Origin: Arthrobacter sp. StoSoilB22
GTDB lineage: Bacteria; Actinomycetota; Actinomycetes; Actinomycetales; Micrococcaceae
NCBI RefSeq assembly: GCF_019977315.1
Contig: NZ_AP024652.1
Location: 1,798,001-1,862,000, forward strand
DNA: 64,000 nucleotides
Reading direction: 5' to 3'
How positions within the stretch are numbered: the stretch's first letter is position 1; each line of letters opens with the position of its first letter. The notes under the pieces are model-generated. The model saw only the letters and a program-made list of their open reading frames with translations, searched no databases and was not told the DNA's origin. Positions 34,564 through 43,810 of this stretch are shown here, one piece after another. The position numbers were made by a program, and so were the translations under genes.

Positions 34564-35082
34564 CTAGCCGTCCACATCATGAAGATGGTGAACAACATCG
34601 TGGAGGAAATACTGGGAGAACGTCAGCACGGTAAATGAGGATCCATTGCTGCGCGTTCCGGTCCGCTGCCAGTCATCCTCGGTGACTCTGGCGAAGGATT
34701 CCGCAATCTCCTTCCCCTCGGCTTCGAGTTGATCGGCCACCGTCCGTGGGTCCGCCGAGCCGTACTCGCCATCTATCGCGGCCTGGTCCTGGTCCCAGTT
34801 GGCGAACCGGGCGTCATCCTCGGTGAGCATGAGGTTCAGGCGCTGGTCGAACAGGCTGAAGACGTCGCGGACGTGGCATGCGTACTCAAGGTTGGACCAG
34901 GTGTGGTCATTGGGGCGGGTGGCCACGTCCTCCCTGCGCAGCACGGCCCGCCACCGCGGGAGCATGTTCAGGACGGTGCCGGGCACCGTGGAAGGAGTCA
35001 CCGTTACGGGGTCGAAGCCGCACTCGGGGCAGGGCTCAGAGAGCACCCAGGTCCAGTCTTTTTCATCAGGGATGATCGGCAT
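34564..35082 (-). CDS. DinB-like superfamily protein
   Basis: A 172-residue protein with the four-helix DinB fold. Metal-ligand histidines are expected in WSNLEYACHVRDV and in YFLHDVVHHLHDV near the C-terminus. An N-terminal CPECGF motif precedes the domain and may bind zinc, though only one Cys-X2-Cys pair is seen. DinB-family members include bacillithiol/mycothiol-dependent transferases, and actinobacterial ones often act with mycothiol; that is inference here. The ATG at 35082 has a -10 element 6 nt upstream. Convergent with the GNAT gene with only 4 nt between stop codons. Confidence 0.85.
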   Translation of the reverse strand: MPIIPDEKDWTWVLSEPCPECGFDPVTVTPSTVPGTVLNMLPRWRAVLRREDVATRPNDHTWSNLEYACHVRDVFSLFDQRLNLMLTEDDARFANWDQDQAAIDGEYGSADPRTVADQLEAEGKEIAESFARVTEDDWQRTGTRSNGSSFTVLTFSQYFLHDVVHHLHDVDG

Positions 35083-35088
35083 GCGGCT

Positions 35089-35094
35089 AGTCTA
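35089..35094 (-). promoter_or_regulatory. -10 element TAGACT for the DinB-like gene
   Basis: TAGACT on the minus strand is followed by 6 nt and the ATG, without a ribosome site. Confidence 0.5.
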
Positions 35095-35210
35095 AGCCGC
35101 CCGGCAAACACCTTCGAACAGGCCGGGAAAGTTGGTGTCATTTTTGGATTACGGATGGACTCTCCCGGGAGTAAAGTTCGTTCAGGGGGGAGAGCCGGAA
35201 AGAGAAAGCA

Positions 35211-35594
35211 ATGCTCAAGGATCAGCAGGTTGGTGCCGTCCTACCGGCACACGACATAGCCCGGGCACGCGCGTATTACAGCGAAAAACTCGGTCTGGAA
35301 CCCGAAAATCCGGATGATGAGGACAACCTTCAGTACAAATGCGGCGACGGAACGGGATTCTTCATCTATCAGACACCGAATGCAGGGACTGCCAAGAACA
35401 CCCAGATCGGCTGGATGGTCAGTGACCTAAAAGCCGCCGTGCAGGAGCTCCGGGGCAAGGGAGTTGTGTTTGAAGACTACGACTTCCCCGGTTTAAAGAC
35501 CGAGGACGGAGTGGCCACCATGCCCGACGGTAGCGCCGCGGCCTGGTTCCTGGACAGCGAGGGAAACATACTGAGCCTTAACCAAAGCGGCTAG
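35211..35594 (+). CDS. VOC family protein (glyoxalase/bleomycin-resistance fold)
   Basis: A 127-residue single-module protein with two beta-alpha-beta-beta-beta units: VGAVLPAHDIARARAYYSEKLGLEP and IGWMVSDLKAAVQELRGKGVVFE, ending AAWFLDSEGNILSLNQ. The expected metal-site glutamate of the second unit is present (DSEGN), but the first-position histidine is replaced by AVLP, so metal binding is doubtful. Function unknown. Followed by a strong terminator. Confidence 0.88.
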   Translation: MLKDQQVGAVLPAHDIARARAYYSEKLGLEPENPDDEDNLQYKCGDGTGFFIYQTPNAGTAKNTQIGWMVSDLKAAVQELRGKGVVFEDYDFPGLKTEDGVATMPDGSAAAWFLDSEGNILSLNQSG

Positions 35595-35626
35595 CCCACG
35601 CGGTGGCCCTAACGCCACGGCATCGC

Positions 35627-35658
35627 AAAGGCCGGGGGTTTCATGACCCCCGGCCTTT
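35627..35658. terminator. Terminator between the VOC gene and parC
   Basis: A perfect 13-bp stem (35627-35639 with 35646-35658) and a 6-nt loop. It ends in TTT on the plus strand and AAA/TTT on the minus, so it can serve both convergent genes. Confidence 0.85.
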
Positions 35659-35663
35659 GATGT

Positions 35664-35706
35664 GCCTGGCAGATTTGTTGCGCCTGGCAGTTTTGTTGCG
35701 CCTGGC
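35664..35706. repeat. 18-bp tandem repeat by the parC 3' end
   Basis: Two 18-bp units (35664-35681 and 35682-35699) differ at one base, followed by a 7-nt partial third copy. It sits between the terminator and the parC stop codon; function unknown. Confidence 0.7.
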
Positions 35707-35721
35707 GGAGAGTCCCTCCGG

Positions 35722-38238
35722 TTATTCTGCTGCGTCAGCCCATGCCATGCTCGGGCCGATTGCTTCCACGGGCTGGGAGAGCGGGACGCCGGATCCATCC
35801 CTGCGACCATGCTCGTGGGGGAGTGCCCGGGCCACGCCTGCGGCGGATGAAGCCTTGGCCGGACCGTGCCCGGCCCAGGCCAGAAGCAGGGTGTCTTCGC
35901 CCTTGAGGAAGCGGTGGACCCGGACGCCGCCGGTGGCCCGGCCTTTCGCGGGATACTCCTCAAAAGCGGTTACCTTCGCGGTTCCGGGGGCCGTGCCGGG
36001 AAGGGCGCCGGTGGTTCCGGCAATAGTCACCACGACGGCGGCAGGATCGTCCGCGCGAACGGTACCGAAGTGGATCACTTCGTCGCCGGCAGCCAGCTTG
36101 ATGCCGGCCATGCCACCGGCTGTGCGTCCCTGCGGGCGAACGTTCGATGCACTGAATCGAAGCAACTGTCCCTGCCGTGTCACGAACACCAGATCGACGT
36201 TCTCTTCCTGCGCCGGTTCCACCGCCAGGACCGAGTCTTTGTCCTTCAGGGCGATGATCTCCCAGTCTTCACGGTTCAGGGGATAATCCGGCTGAACACG
36301 CTTCACGACGCCCTGAACCGTGCCAATGGCCAGGACGGCGTCCAGAGGCACGAACGCCACCAGGGTTTCGCCCTTAAGCAACGTGATGAAGTCCTTGGCC
36401 GGAACGCCGCCTGCCAGGTTGGGCAGGCCTGAGACCGGCGGCAACGCGGGCATGTCCATCACTTGGAGCCGTAGCATGCGCCCCTGCGATGTGACTGCAC
36501 CGATTTCGCCCCGGGCGCTGGTCTTCACCACCGAGCGGAACACATCATGCTTGGTCCGGGGGCCCGCTTCGGCCAGCGGTTCCTGGTTGGAAGTCCTGGC
36601 GATTTGGCCCGAGGCACTGAGTAAGGCCCAGCAGGGGTCGTCGGGGATTTCCAAGGGCAGGGCTGCGGCTTTGCCCTTGGGGCCGGGTGCTGATGCTGCC
36701 AATGCTGCGGCAACGGTGGGTGAGACTGCTTCCGACTCCAGGAGCACAGTGCGCCGGGGTGTGCCGTACTTGTCCGCTATCACGGCCAACTCGCCGGAGA
36801 CGAGATCGCGGAGCAACGCATCAGAGGCAAGGATGGCTTCCAGTGCCTCGATCTCGCGGCGGAGTTCGTCCTGCTCCTTCTCCAGTTCAAGACGTGAGTA
36901 TTTGGTCAACTGCCGCAGGCGCAGTTCCAGGATGTAATTGGCCTGGATCTCGGTGAGGTCGTAGATGGACATGAGGCGTTCACGCGCTGCTGAGGCTTCG
37001 TCGGAGGAACGAATGATCTGGATGACCTCGTCGATGTCCACGATTGCGATCAGCAAGCCCTCCACCAGGTGGAGACGATCCTTCTTCTTGCCAAGGCGGA
37101 AGGAGGTACGGCGGCGCACCACATTGAGGCGGTGTTCGACGTACACCTGCAGCAACTGCAGCAGGCCCAGCGTCTGCGGCTGGCCGTCCACCAGGGTGAC
37201 ATTGTTGATGCCGAAGGAATCTTCCATGGGCGAGTAGCGGTACAGCTGCTGCAGTACGGCGTTGGGATTGAAGCCGTTCTTCAGTTCGATGACCAGGCGT
37301 AGGCCATGATTACGGTCCGTGAGGTCAACCACATCGCTGATGCCCGTGAGCTTCTTGGCGTTGACGGCGTCCTTGATCTTCTCGATCACCTTCTCCGGAC
37401 CCACCATGTAGGGCAGTTCGGTCACTACCAGCCCGGTGCGTCGGGCCGAAAGCTGCTCCACCTCCACCTTGGCGCGGGTCTTGAAGGATCCGCGACCTGT
37501 GGCGTAGGCGTCGCGGATTCCATCCAAGCCCACGATCCGGCCACCGGTGGGAAGGTCGGGCCCCGGGATGAACCTCATGATGTCATCCAACGTGGCGTCG
37601 GGGCTGGCGATCAGGTGGCGTGCAGCGGCAATTACCTCAACAAGGTTGTGTGGAGGCATGTTCGTCGCCATGCCCACTGCGATGCCAGTGGTGCCGTTAA
37701 CCAGCAGGTTAGGGAAAGCGGCAGGGAGGACATCGGGCTGCGTCAGCTGGTTGTCGTAGTTGGGGACGAAGTCCACTACGTCTTCGTCCAAGTGGTCTGT
37801 CATGGTCAGGGCGGCTGCCGCCAACCGTGCCTCTGTATAACGCGGTGCTGCCGGTCCGTCGTCGAGCGATCCGAAGTTGCCGTGGCCATCAATCAGCGGA
37901 AGGCGGAGGGAAAAATCCTGCGCCATGCGCACCATGGCGTCATAGATCGCGGTGTCGCCGTGCGGGTGGAGCTTGCCCATGACCTCGCCCACCACGCGCG
38001 CGCTCTTGACGTGTCCGCGATCCGGGCGGAGGCCCATGTCGGACATCATGTACAGGATGCGCCGTTGAACAGGCTTCAGTCCGTCGCGGGCGTCCGGGAG
38101 AGCACGCGAATAAATCACCGAGTAGGCGTACTCCAGGAAGGAGCCTTCCATCTCTGACGTGACGTCGATGTCCACGATATTCTCGGTGAAATCGCCGAGG
38201 AGTTCGGCTGTGCGTGCTGATTTTTGGCTGCGGGCCAT
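35722..38238 (-). CDS. parC: DNA topoisomerase IV subunit A (ParC-like)
   Basis: DNA-cleaving subunit of a type IIA topoisomerase, 838 residues. The catalytic tyrosine is Y134 in [10 protein letters not shown], and the quinolone-resistance region is [13 protein letters not shown] (88-100). The C-terminal domain forms the beta-pinwheel, but the GyrA box (QRRGGKG) is not seen; the matching place reads [14 protein letters not shown]. With the ALGTAK-type ATPase gene at 23532, this favours topoisomerase IV over a second gyrase. Transcribed divergently from the GNAT/ligase gene with a 55-nt gap. Confidence 0.9.
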   Translation of the reverse strand: MARSQKSARTAELLGDFTENIVDIDVTSEMEGSFLEYAYSVIYSRALPDARDGLKPVQRRILYMMSDMGLRPDRGHVKSARVVGEVMGKLHPHGDTAIYDAMVRMAQDFSLRLPLIDGHGNFGSLDDGPAAPRYTEARLAAAALTMTDHLDEDVVDFVPNYDNQLTQPDVLPAAFPNLLVNGTTGIAVGMATNMPPHNLVEVIAAARHLIASPDATLDDIMRFIPGPDLPTGGRIVGLDGIRDAYATGRGSFKTRAKVEVEQLSARRTGLVVTELPYMVGPEKVIEKIKDAVNAKKLTGISDVVDLTDRNHGLRLVIELKNGFNPNAVLQQLYRYSPMEDSFGINNVTLVDGQPQTLGLLQLLQVYVEHRLNVVRRRTSFRLGKKKDRLHLVEGLLIAIVDIDEVIQIIRSSDEASAARERLMSIYDLTEIQANYILELRLRQLTKYSRLELEKEQDELRREIEALEAILASDALLRDLVSGELAVIADKYGTPRRTVLLESEAVSPTVAAALAASAPGPKGKAAALPLEIPDDPCWALLSASGQIARTSNQEPLAEAGPRTKHDVFRSVVKTSARGEIGAVTSQGRMLRLQVMDMPALPPVSGLPNLAGGVPAKDFITLLKGETLVAFVPLDAVLAIGTVQGVVKRVQPDYPLNREDWEIIALKDKDSVLAVEPAQEENVDLVFVTRQGQLLRFSASNVRPQGRTAGGMAGIKLAAGDEVIHFGTVRADDPAAVVVTIAGTTGALPGTAPGTAKVTAFEEYPAKGRATGGVRVHRFLKGEDTLLLAWAGHGPAKASSAAGVARALPHEHGRRDGSGVPLSQPVEAIGPSMAWADAAE

Positions 38239-38281
38239 GGGGTCGGTAAATCCTCGAAAGTTGTACTGCGGATGTTTTAGC

Positions 38282-38287
38282 TAGGCT
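38282..38287 (+). promoter_or_regulatory. -10 element TAGGCT within a perfect dyad at the acetyltransferase start
   Basis: TAGGCT is followed by 6 nt and the ATG at 38294. The hexamer is half of the perfect dyad TAGGCT-A-AGCCTA (38282-38294), which abuts the start codon; a repressor site there is possible. Confidence 0.45.
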
Positions 38288-38293
38288 AAGCCT

Positions 38294-40981
38294 ATGGTGG
38301 ATCAGCCCGGCGTCGGCATTTATCCGGAATATTGGGAAGCTGATGTCGTGCTGCGCGACGGCGGGACAGCCCACCTTCGCCCAATACGACCTGAAGATGC
38401 GGACGCTTTGCAGGCGTTCCATGCCGGCCAGTCGCAGGCATCCATCTATATGCGGTTTTTCTCATTCAAACCCAAGCTCTCCGGTAAGGAAGTCCGGCGT
38501 TTCACGGAAGTGGACCACATCAACCGCGTCGCGTTCGTCATTACCATCGGCGGCGAAATCATGGGGATCGGCCGCTACGACCGTCTTGACGATCCAACAG
38601 AGGCCGAGGTGGCCTTCAACATTTCCGACGCCCATCAAGGGCGCGGGATCGGGTCCATCCTCCTGGAACACCTGGCCGTTGCTGCCCGGGAAAACGGCAT
38701 TCGCCGCTTCACGGCGGAAGTCCTGCCGGACAACCGGAAGATGCTGATGGTCTTCGCCGACGCCGGCTATGACGTCAAACGCCAATTCGACGACGGCGTG
38801 GTGAGTGTTGAATTCAATATCGATCCCACGGAGAAATCGCGGGCCGTCATGGAGTCACGCGAACACCGCGCGGAGGCGCGCAGCGTGCGCGACCTCTTGT
38901 CGCCGTCGTCGGTGGCCGTCATCGGTGCCAGCCGCAAGTGGGGGACCGTGGGCTACCAACTTCTGGAACACATCATTGAAGGCGGCTTCAAGGGGCCGGT
39001 CTACGCCGTCAACCCGGAAGCGTTCGAACTCGCCGGAATGGTCTCCTTCGGAAAGTTGTCCGAGATCCCGGGACCGGTGCAGCTGGCCATCATCGCTGTT
39101 CCCTATGAAGAAGTACCCAAGGTGGTGGACGACTGCGCCGCCGCCGGCGTCAAGGGGATCGTGGTGGCCACGGCCGGATTTGCCGACGACGGCGAGCGGG
39201 GACTCGCGCGTCAACATGAGTTGGTACGGCGGGCCAGGGCAAACGGGATGCGCGTCATTGGGCCCGAGTCCCTCGGCATCCTCAATACGCACCCGGCGGT
39301 GTCCCTGAACGCTTCCATGGCCCCCACCATGCCGCCCAGGGGCAGCCTGGGCTTGTTCAGCCAGTCCGCTGCCGTGGGTGTGGCGGTTTACGCGGCTGCC
39401 AGCCGCCGCCGGCTCGGATTGTCCTCGTTCATGTCGGCTGGAAACCGCGCGGATGTATCCGGCAACGATGCCATGCAGTATTGGGAAGACGACGCCGATA
39501 CTTCCGCCGTTGGCCTCTATCTTGAGTCCATCGGCAATCCCCGCAAGTTCTCCCGACTGGCCCGAAGGTTGTCGCGCAGTAAACCCGTGATCGTCGCCAA
39601 GTCCGACGTCACGGGCCTGAGCCTGCCTCCCGGGCACGAGGTCCGCACCACCCAGGCGCCGGCAGCGGCAGTGGACGCGATGATGCGCCAGGCTGGCGTG
39701 ATCCGTGTTGAGACGATCGAACAACTCATGGATATCGCCCAAATAGCGTCCTCGCAGGCGCTGCCCAAGGGACCGGGTGTAGCCGTCTACTCCAATTCCG
39801 TGGCGCTGGCCAAAGTGGTTGCCGATACCGCCGGGCCGTACGGGCTGGAGGTGATCAAGCAGGTGACGGACATCGACCTCGATGCCGGAATGTCTGTGGC
39901 ACTTCCGGCATTGAGGACCAGCCTTAAGGAAAGCCTCGCGGACGAGTCCGTGCATGCTGTGGTGGCCGCACTTCTCCCGGCGCGCGGGCTGACCGTGGAG
40001 TCGCTCGCCGGCGTTTTTGCCGAGTGTGCTGCCGAGGCCGGCAAGCCCGTCGTTGCGGCGTTTACCGGGATTCTGGATCCCTCCGTGCAGGTTGAGGGCA
40101 TGGTGGGCGCTGCAGGTACCCCCGTGCTGCCGTGCTACTCCAATGCCGGTGCCGCCGTGGCCGCCCTTGCGGCGATCGTGCGGTACGCGCAGTGGCGCGA
40201 CCGGGACCAAGGGCTCTTTGTGGAGCCCGAGGACTGCGACGTCGACGGCACCAAGGACATGCTGACCTCGATGTTGGCCGGTGTTACCGGCGAGAAGATC
40301 AGGAAGCTCGACGCCGGTGCTGCCGCGGCACTGCTGTCAGGCTACGGAATCCATGTGGTGCCGACGCTCGGATTTGGAACCGCTGATGAGGCCGTGCAGG
40401 CCGCGGAAACTGTGGGCTGGCCGGTGGTCCTCAAAACCACCGACCCGGCGCTGAGGCACCGACTGGATCTCGGCGGTGTGCGACTGGATATTCAGGACGC
40501 CGAATCCCTGCGGCAGAACGTCGCCCAAATGCGCCGCGCCTTGGAGCCTTACGGATCGCCGTCGCTCGAAGTCCAGGCAATGGCGCCGGTTGGGCAGGCC
40601 TGCACCTTCCGAGCCATGGAAGACCCCCTCCTGGGGCCGGTATTGTCCTTTGGGCTGGCCGGCGATGCCGTCAACCTGCTCGATGACTGGGCGCATCGGG
40701 TGCCGCCGCTGGCCGCTGCCGACCTCCATGACGTCATCCGTTCACCCCGGGCGTCCAGGAAGCTCTTTGGGTACCAAGGACTTCCTGCCGTAGATGTGGC
40801 AGCACTGGAGGACATCGCGGCCCGGCTTGCCAAGCTCAAGGACGACCACCCCGGGATCGCTCTGGTGGAGTTCAACCCCGTCCTGGCGGGTCCCACCGGG
40901 GCCACCATCCTGGGGGCGGATGTGTGGATCGGCAACGCAGCGCAGCGCACTGACAGTGCCCGCCGCGCGATGCGGAGTTAG
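38294..40981 (+). CDS. GNAT acetyltransferase fused to an acyl-CoA-ligase-like (NDP-forming) region
   Basis: 895 residues. The N-terminal GNAT domain (about 20-175) has the acetyl-CoA loop AHQGRGIGSILL (113-124). The rest resembles NDP-forming acyl-CoA synthetases: a CoA-binding Rossmann domain (VAVIGASRKWGTVGY, about 205-300), ligase-CoA domains, and an ATP-grasp domain (about 670-885, with GWPVVLKT). Pat-type lysine acetyltransferases have this mix; in Streptomyces lividans PatA the GNAT domain is also N-terminal. The phosphohistidine site of active synthetases (SHTGAL) reads RTTQAP (451-456), so ligase activity is probably lost and the region may sense ligands. Targets such as acetyl-CoA synthetase are inferred. 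Confidence 0.88.
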   Translation: MVDQPGVGIYPEYWEADVVLRDGGTAHLRPIRPEDADALQAFHAGQSQASIYMRFFSFKPKLSGKEVRRFTEVDHINRVAFVITIGGEIMGIGRYDRLDDPTEAEVAFNISDAHQGRGIGSILLEHLAVAARENGIRRFTAEVLPDNRKMLMVFADAGYDVKRQFDDGVVSVEFNIDPTEKSRAVMESREHRAEARSVRDLLSPSSVAVIGASRKWGTVGYQLLEHIIEGGFKGPVYAVNPEAFELAGMVSFGKLSEIPGPVQLAIIAVPYEEVPKVVDDCAAAGVKGIVVATAGFADDGERGLARQHELVRRARANGMRVIGPESLGILNTHPAVSLNASMAPTMPPRGSLGLFSQSAAVGVAVYAAASRRRLGLSSFMSAGNRADVSGNDAMQYWEDDADTSAVGLYLESIGNPRKFSRLARRLSRSKPVIVAKSDVTGLSLPPGHEVRTTQAPAAAVDAMMRQAGVIRVETIEQLMDIAQIASSQALPKGPGVAVYSNSVALAKVVADTAGPYGLEVIKQVTDIDLDAGMSVALPALRTSLKESLADESVHAVVAALLPARGLTVESLAGVFAECAAEAGKPVVAAFTGILDPSVQVEGMVGAAGTPVLPCYSNAGAAVAALAAIVRYAQWRDRDQGLFVEPEDCDVDGTKDMLTSMLAGVTGEKIRKLDAGAAAALLSGYGIHVVPTLGFGTADEAVQAAETVGWPVVLKTTDPALRHRLDLGGVRLDIQDAESLRQNVAQMRRALEPYGSPSLEVQAMAPVGQACTFRAMEDPLLGPVLSFGLAGDAVNLLDDWAHRVPPLAAADLHDVIRSPRASRKLFGYQGLPAVDVAALEDIAARLAKLKDDHPGIALVEFNPVLAGPTGATILGADVWIGNAAQRTDSARRAMRS

Positions 40982-41038
40982 CCACAGGAGCGCGCCGCAC
41001 AGTTAGGTACTCACCAAGCGATCTGTGAAAATGGGGGA

Positions 41039-41764
41039 ATGAGCACCCAGTCTCCGACGCCTCAATCCCGCCCGTCCAATGCCGGGCCCCACACCGCCCA
41101 CCATCACAGCTCGCAGGGACAGAGCCTGGACCAGGCGCTGCAGCAGGCAGCTTTCTACCCGCGGTTGGTGGCCGACGTCGTTGATGACGCCCTGGACGGC
41201 CGGGAGTGCCTCTCCCACTTGGTCCACCTGGAGACCCATTTTGATCGGGCCGAGGTCCGTAGGCACATCACTGTGCTGGTTCTCACCGAAGACATGCTGG
41301 TGATTACCCACGTGGACGACCAGCAGCTGGATGAAGCCGGAGAGCAGATCGTTGCCCAGGTTTCCACGGAGTCGGTGCCGGTGGCACAGATCCGCTCAGT
41401 GGTCCTCAGCTACATGTATGCCCAACCCCAGGACTACAAGCCCTCTGATCCTGTCCGTGAAATGACGTTGTCCATTGCCTGGTCGGGCGGCCAACGCCTG
41501 GACATGGGGCCGGCAAGTTGCGGGGATCCCCAGTGCGAAGCCGATCACGGTTACAGCGGAACCATCGCCCAGGAAGACATCGTCCTGCGGATCAGCGCAG
41601 AGGCAGACGGGCTCCAGGCAGTTCAGGACGCCAAGATCTTTGCCCGTGCACTGCGTGCGGTCAATACGGGCAACCCGTCACCGGCCCAACATGCCGGCAT
41701 CCCGGCACCAAGGCCGCGCTCGGGCGTCTTCAGCAACCGCCTCAGCCGCGGACACCAGCGTTGA
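41039..41764 (+). CDS. DUF5998 family protein
   Basis: 241 residues with a disordered His/Ser/Gln-rich N-terminus (1-30), then a conserved actinobacterial domain (LHHLV-type helices followed by VLVLTEDMLVITHVDD). A Cys/Asp/His cluster occurs in GPASCGDPQCEADHGY (about 158-173), which could bind a metal. The family has no known function and is normally encoded immediately upstream of the phosphatase-superfamily gene and thymidine kinase, as here. It overlaps the next gene if that starts at TTG 41761. Confidence 0.85.
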   Translation: MSTQSPTPQSRPSNAGPHTAHHHSSQGQSLDQALQQAAFYPRLVADVVDDALDGRECLSHLVHLETHFDRAEVRRHITVLVLTEDMLVITHVDDQQLDEAGEQIVAQVSTESVPVAQIRSVVLSYMYAQPQDYKPSDPVREMTLSIAWSGGQRLDMGPASCGDPQCEADHGYSGTIAQEDIVLRISAEADGLQAVQDAKIFARALRAVNTGNPSPAQHAGIPAPRPRSGVFSNRLSRGHQR

Positions 41765-42990
41765 AGGAAACCGCACAGAACCCGGTAAATACCTCCATGA
41801 TCGGCGCTCCGGCCGTTGACCTCCCATCGCCCCCGCTTTTCGGCAGCAAATCCATTGCAGAAGTCCTCACCAGCTCTGCCGCATCCCTGGGCGTGTCCGG
41901 ATTTACCAACCACTTACAGCTGCCATCAGCGCAGCGTGTTTGCGTGGTCCTTGCCGATGGCCTCGGCCGCAACCTCTTGAAGCAGAAGTCCTCACACACG
42001 CCTTTCCTTCGCACGGTTATGGCTGCGGGACAAGGCAACATCCCCACGTGGATCGACGCCGCCTTCCCCAGCACTACGGCGGCGTCCTTGGCGAGCCTCG
42101 GCACCGGCTTACCGGCAGGGCAGCACGGCATGGTGGGGTACGACGTCCTCGATCCCGCCCAGGACAAAGTAGTCAACCTCTTGGGTAACTGGGATTCCAA
42201 CGTGGATCCTGCACAGTGGCAGCCTCACACGACGGTCTTCGAACGGCTGGCCGGAGAACTGGACGTTGTAACCGTCAGCCTGCCGCAGTTCGGGAATTCC
42301 CCGATGACCCAGGCAGCGCTCCGCGGCAGCCGCTTTGTTGGTGGCACCACGCTCCATGCCCGGACCGCCGCGGCCGCCGAGGCAATGTCCGGCGGTGGAC
42401 GTTCCCTGATGTACTTCTACGCCAACGAGCTGGACAAAGCAGGTCACCGCTACGGCTGCCAGTCGGACCGCTGGGAGCACCAACTCGAAGAACTCGACTC
42501 CACCGTCAAGAGGCTCTCAGCCACCCTGCCAGCCGGCACCACCATCCTGGTAACCGGTGACCACGGCATGCTGGACGTCCCTGAATCCCAGAGGATCGAC
42601 TACTCCGCTGACGACGCCCTGGTGGCCGGAGTCCGCCATACTGCCGGGGAACCCCGCATGGTGCATCTCTACCTTGAACCGGACACCACCCCGGCCCATC
42701 GGGAATCCCTGATCGCGGCCTGGCGTTCGCGCTTTGGTGAAAGGATCTGGGCCTTTACACGGGAGCAGGCCGTTAACGCAGGGTTGTTCGGCCCGGTACG
42801 GCCCGAGGTCGCTCCCCGGATTGGCGACGTCATGATCGCGGCGCGGGACACCCTGGCCCTTTACGACACGCGAAGGGCACGCCCGTCCTCGATGGAAGTG
42901 GTGGGGCAACACGGATCCCTGACCAAAGCCGAACGCGAAGTACCGTTGCTGTGCTTCACAGCTGCAGGTAGAAAGGGCAAACGTGGCTGA
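41761..42990 (+). CDS. Alkaline-phosphatase-superfamily protein (nucleotide pyrophosphatase/phosphodiesterase type)
   Basis: About 409 residues. Metal ligands and the nucleophile of the superfamily are recognisable: VLADGLGRNLL (first Asp), PSTTAASLASLGTG (nucleophile Thr), YANELDKAGHRYG (Asp/His), TGDHGMLD (Asp-His) and QHGSL (last His). This matches type I phosphodiesterase/nucleotide pyrophosphatases. No signal peptide is seen, so a cytoplasmic enzyme is likely. The start is uncertain: TTG at 41761 overlaps the previous stop as TTGA, while ATG at 41797 lacks a good ribosome site. Its 3' end overlaps thymidine kinase by 8 nt, so the three genes are coupled. Confidence 0.88.
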   Translation: MKETAQNPVNTSMIGAPAVDLPSPPLFGSKSIAEVLTSSAASLGVSGFTNHLQLPSAQRVCVVLADGLGRNLLKQKSSHTPFLRTVMAAGQGNIPTWIDAAFPSTTAASLASLGTGLPAGQHGMVGYDVLDPAQDKVVNLLGNWDSNVDPAQWQPHTTVFERLAGELDVVTVSLPQFGNSPMTQAALRGSRFVGGTTLHARTAAAAEAMSGGGRSLMYFYANELDKAGHRYGCQSDRWEHQLEELDSTVKRLSATLPAGTTILVTGDHGMLDVPESQRIDYSADDALVAGVRHTAGEPRMVHLYLEPDTTPAHRESLIAAWRSRFGERIWAFTREQAVNAGLFGPVRPEVAPRIGDVMIAARDTLALYDTRRARPSSMEVVGQHGSLTKAEREVPLLCFTAAGRKGKRG

Positions 42991-43741
42991 GCTGGTCTTC
43001 TTCTCGGGCACCATGGACTGCGGCAAGTCCACGCTTGCCCTCCAAATGGACCACAACCACCGGGCGCGGGGACGCGGAGGCGTTCGGTTCAGCTGTAACG
43101 ACCGCGCCGGTGATTCAACAATCTCCAGCAGGCTTGGCCTTCAAACCGATGCCGTGGAAGTTGTGGACGGCACCGACTTCTGGGACGAAGTGGTAGCCCG
43201 GCGAACCACCGGGCTCCGCGTGGACTACCTCATCTGTGACGAGGCCCAGTTCTACTCGCCGCTCCAAGTGGAGCAACTGGCAAGGGTTGTAGATGAGATG
43301 GACGTGGACGTCTTCGCTTTCGGCATCACCTCAGACTTCCGCACCCGCTTGTTCCCAGGCTCTCAGCGGCTCATTGAACTGGCCGACAAAGTCCAAGTAC
43401 TCCAGGTTGAAGCTCTGTGCTGGTGCGGCCGCCGTGCAACGCAAAACGCCCGCACCGTGGACGGCATTATGGTGGTGGAGGGTGACCAGGTGATGGTGGG
43501 CGACGTCGCGCCGCAAAACAGTGGCGACGCTGCGCATACGGAGACGGTGCACGTCCAGGAGGCACTACCGATGGAGACGCTGCCCGCACAGGTGGTGGGG
43601 TACGAGACTTTGTGCCGTCGCCACTACATGCGGCGTGTAACGGCCCATGGCGCCAATGTGATGGCCGGGGCGGACCAGACACTGCCGTTCGACATTGATG
43701 CCTGCCTCTGGCCCGGCGCAGGGGCCCTTCGGCAGAGCTAA
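42983..43741 (+). CDS. tdk: Thymidine kinase type II
   Basis: Salvages thymidine to dTMP with ATP. The 252-residue protein has the P-loop SGTMDCGKST (8-17), the Walker B-like DEAQF, the ALCWCGRRA zinc half-site and a second half-site YETLCRRHYMRR. The thymidine lasso motif is recognisable in the zinc region. It is longer than the usual ~190-210 residues because of an insert (about 175-205) between the zinc half-sites and a short tail. GTG start overlapping the preceding gene. Its dTMP product complements the dUTPase pathway encoded 3 kb away. Confidence 0.93.
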   Translation: MAELVFFSGTMDCGKSTLALQMDHNHRARGRGGVRFSCNDRAGDSTISSRLGLQTDAVEVVDGTDFWDEVVARRTTGLRVDYLICDEAQFYSPLQVEQLARVVDEMDVDVFAFGITSDFRTRLFPGSQRLIELADKVQVLQVEALCWCGRRATQNARTVDGIMVVEGDQVMVGDVAPQNSGDAAHTETVHVQEALPMETLPAQVVGYETLCRRHYMRRVTAHGANVMAGADQTLPFDIDACLWPGAGALRQS

Positions 43742-43810
43742 GCGATTCGACCGGCCAGGAAACAGCCTGGCAAGGTTCCTACCAACCGGCGTGTCCACCA
43801 GCTCCTGGAG

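Noticed and set aside
43754..43771. Terminator between thymidine kinase and sepH
   Set aside because: Only a 6-bp stem with a 6-nt loop and no T-tract; too weak to call.
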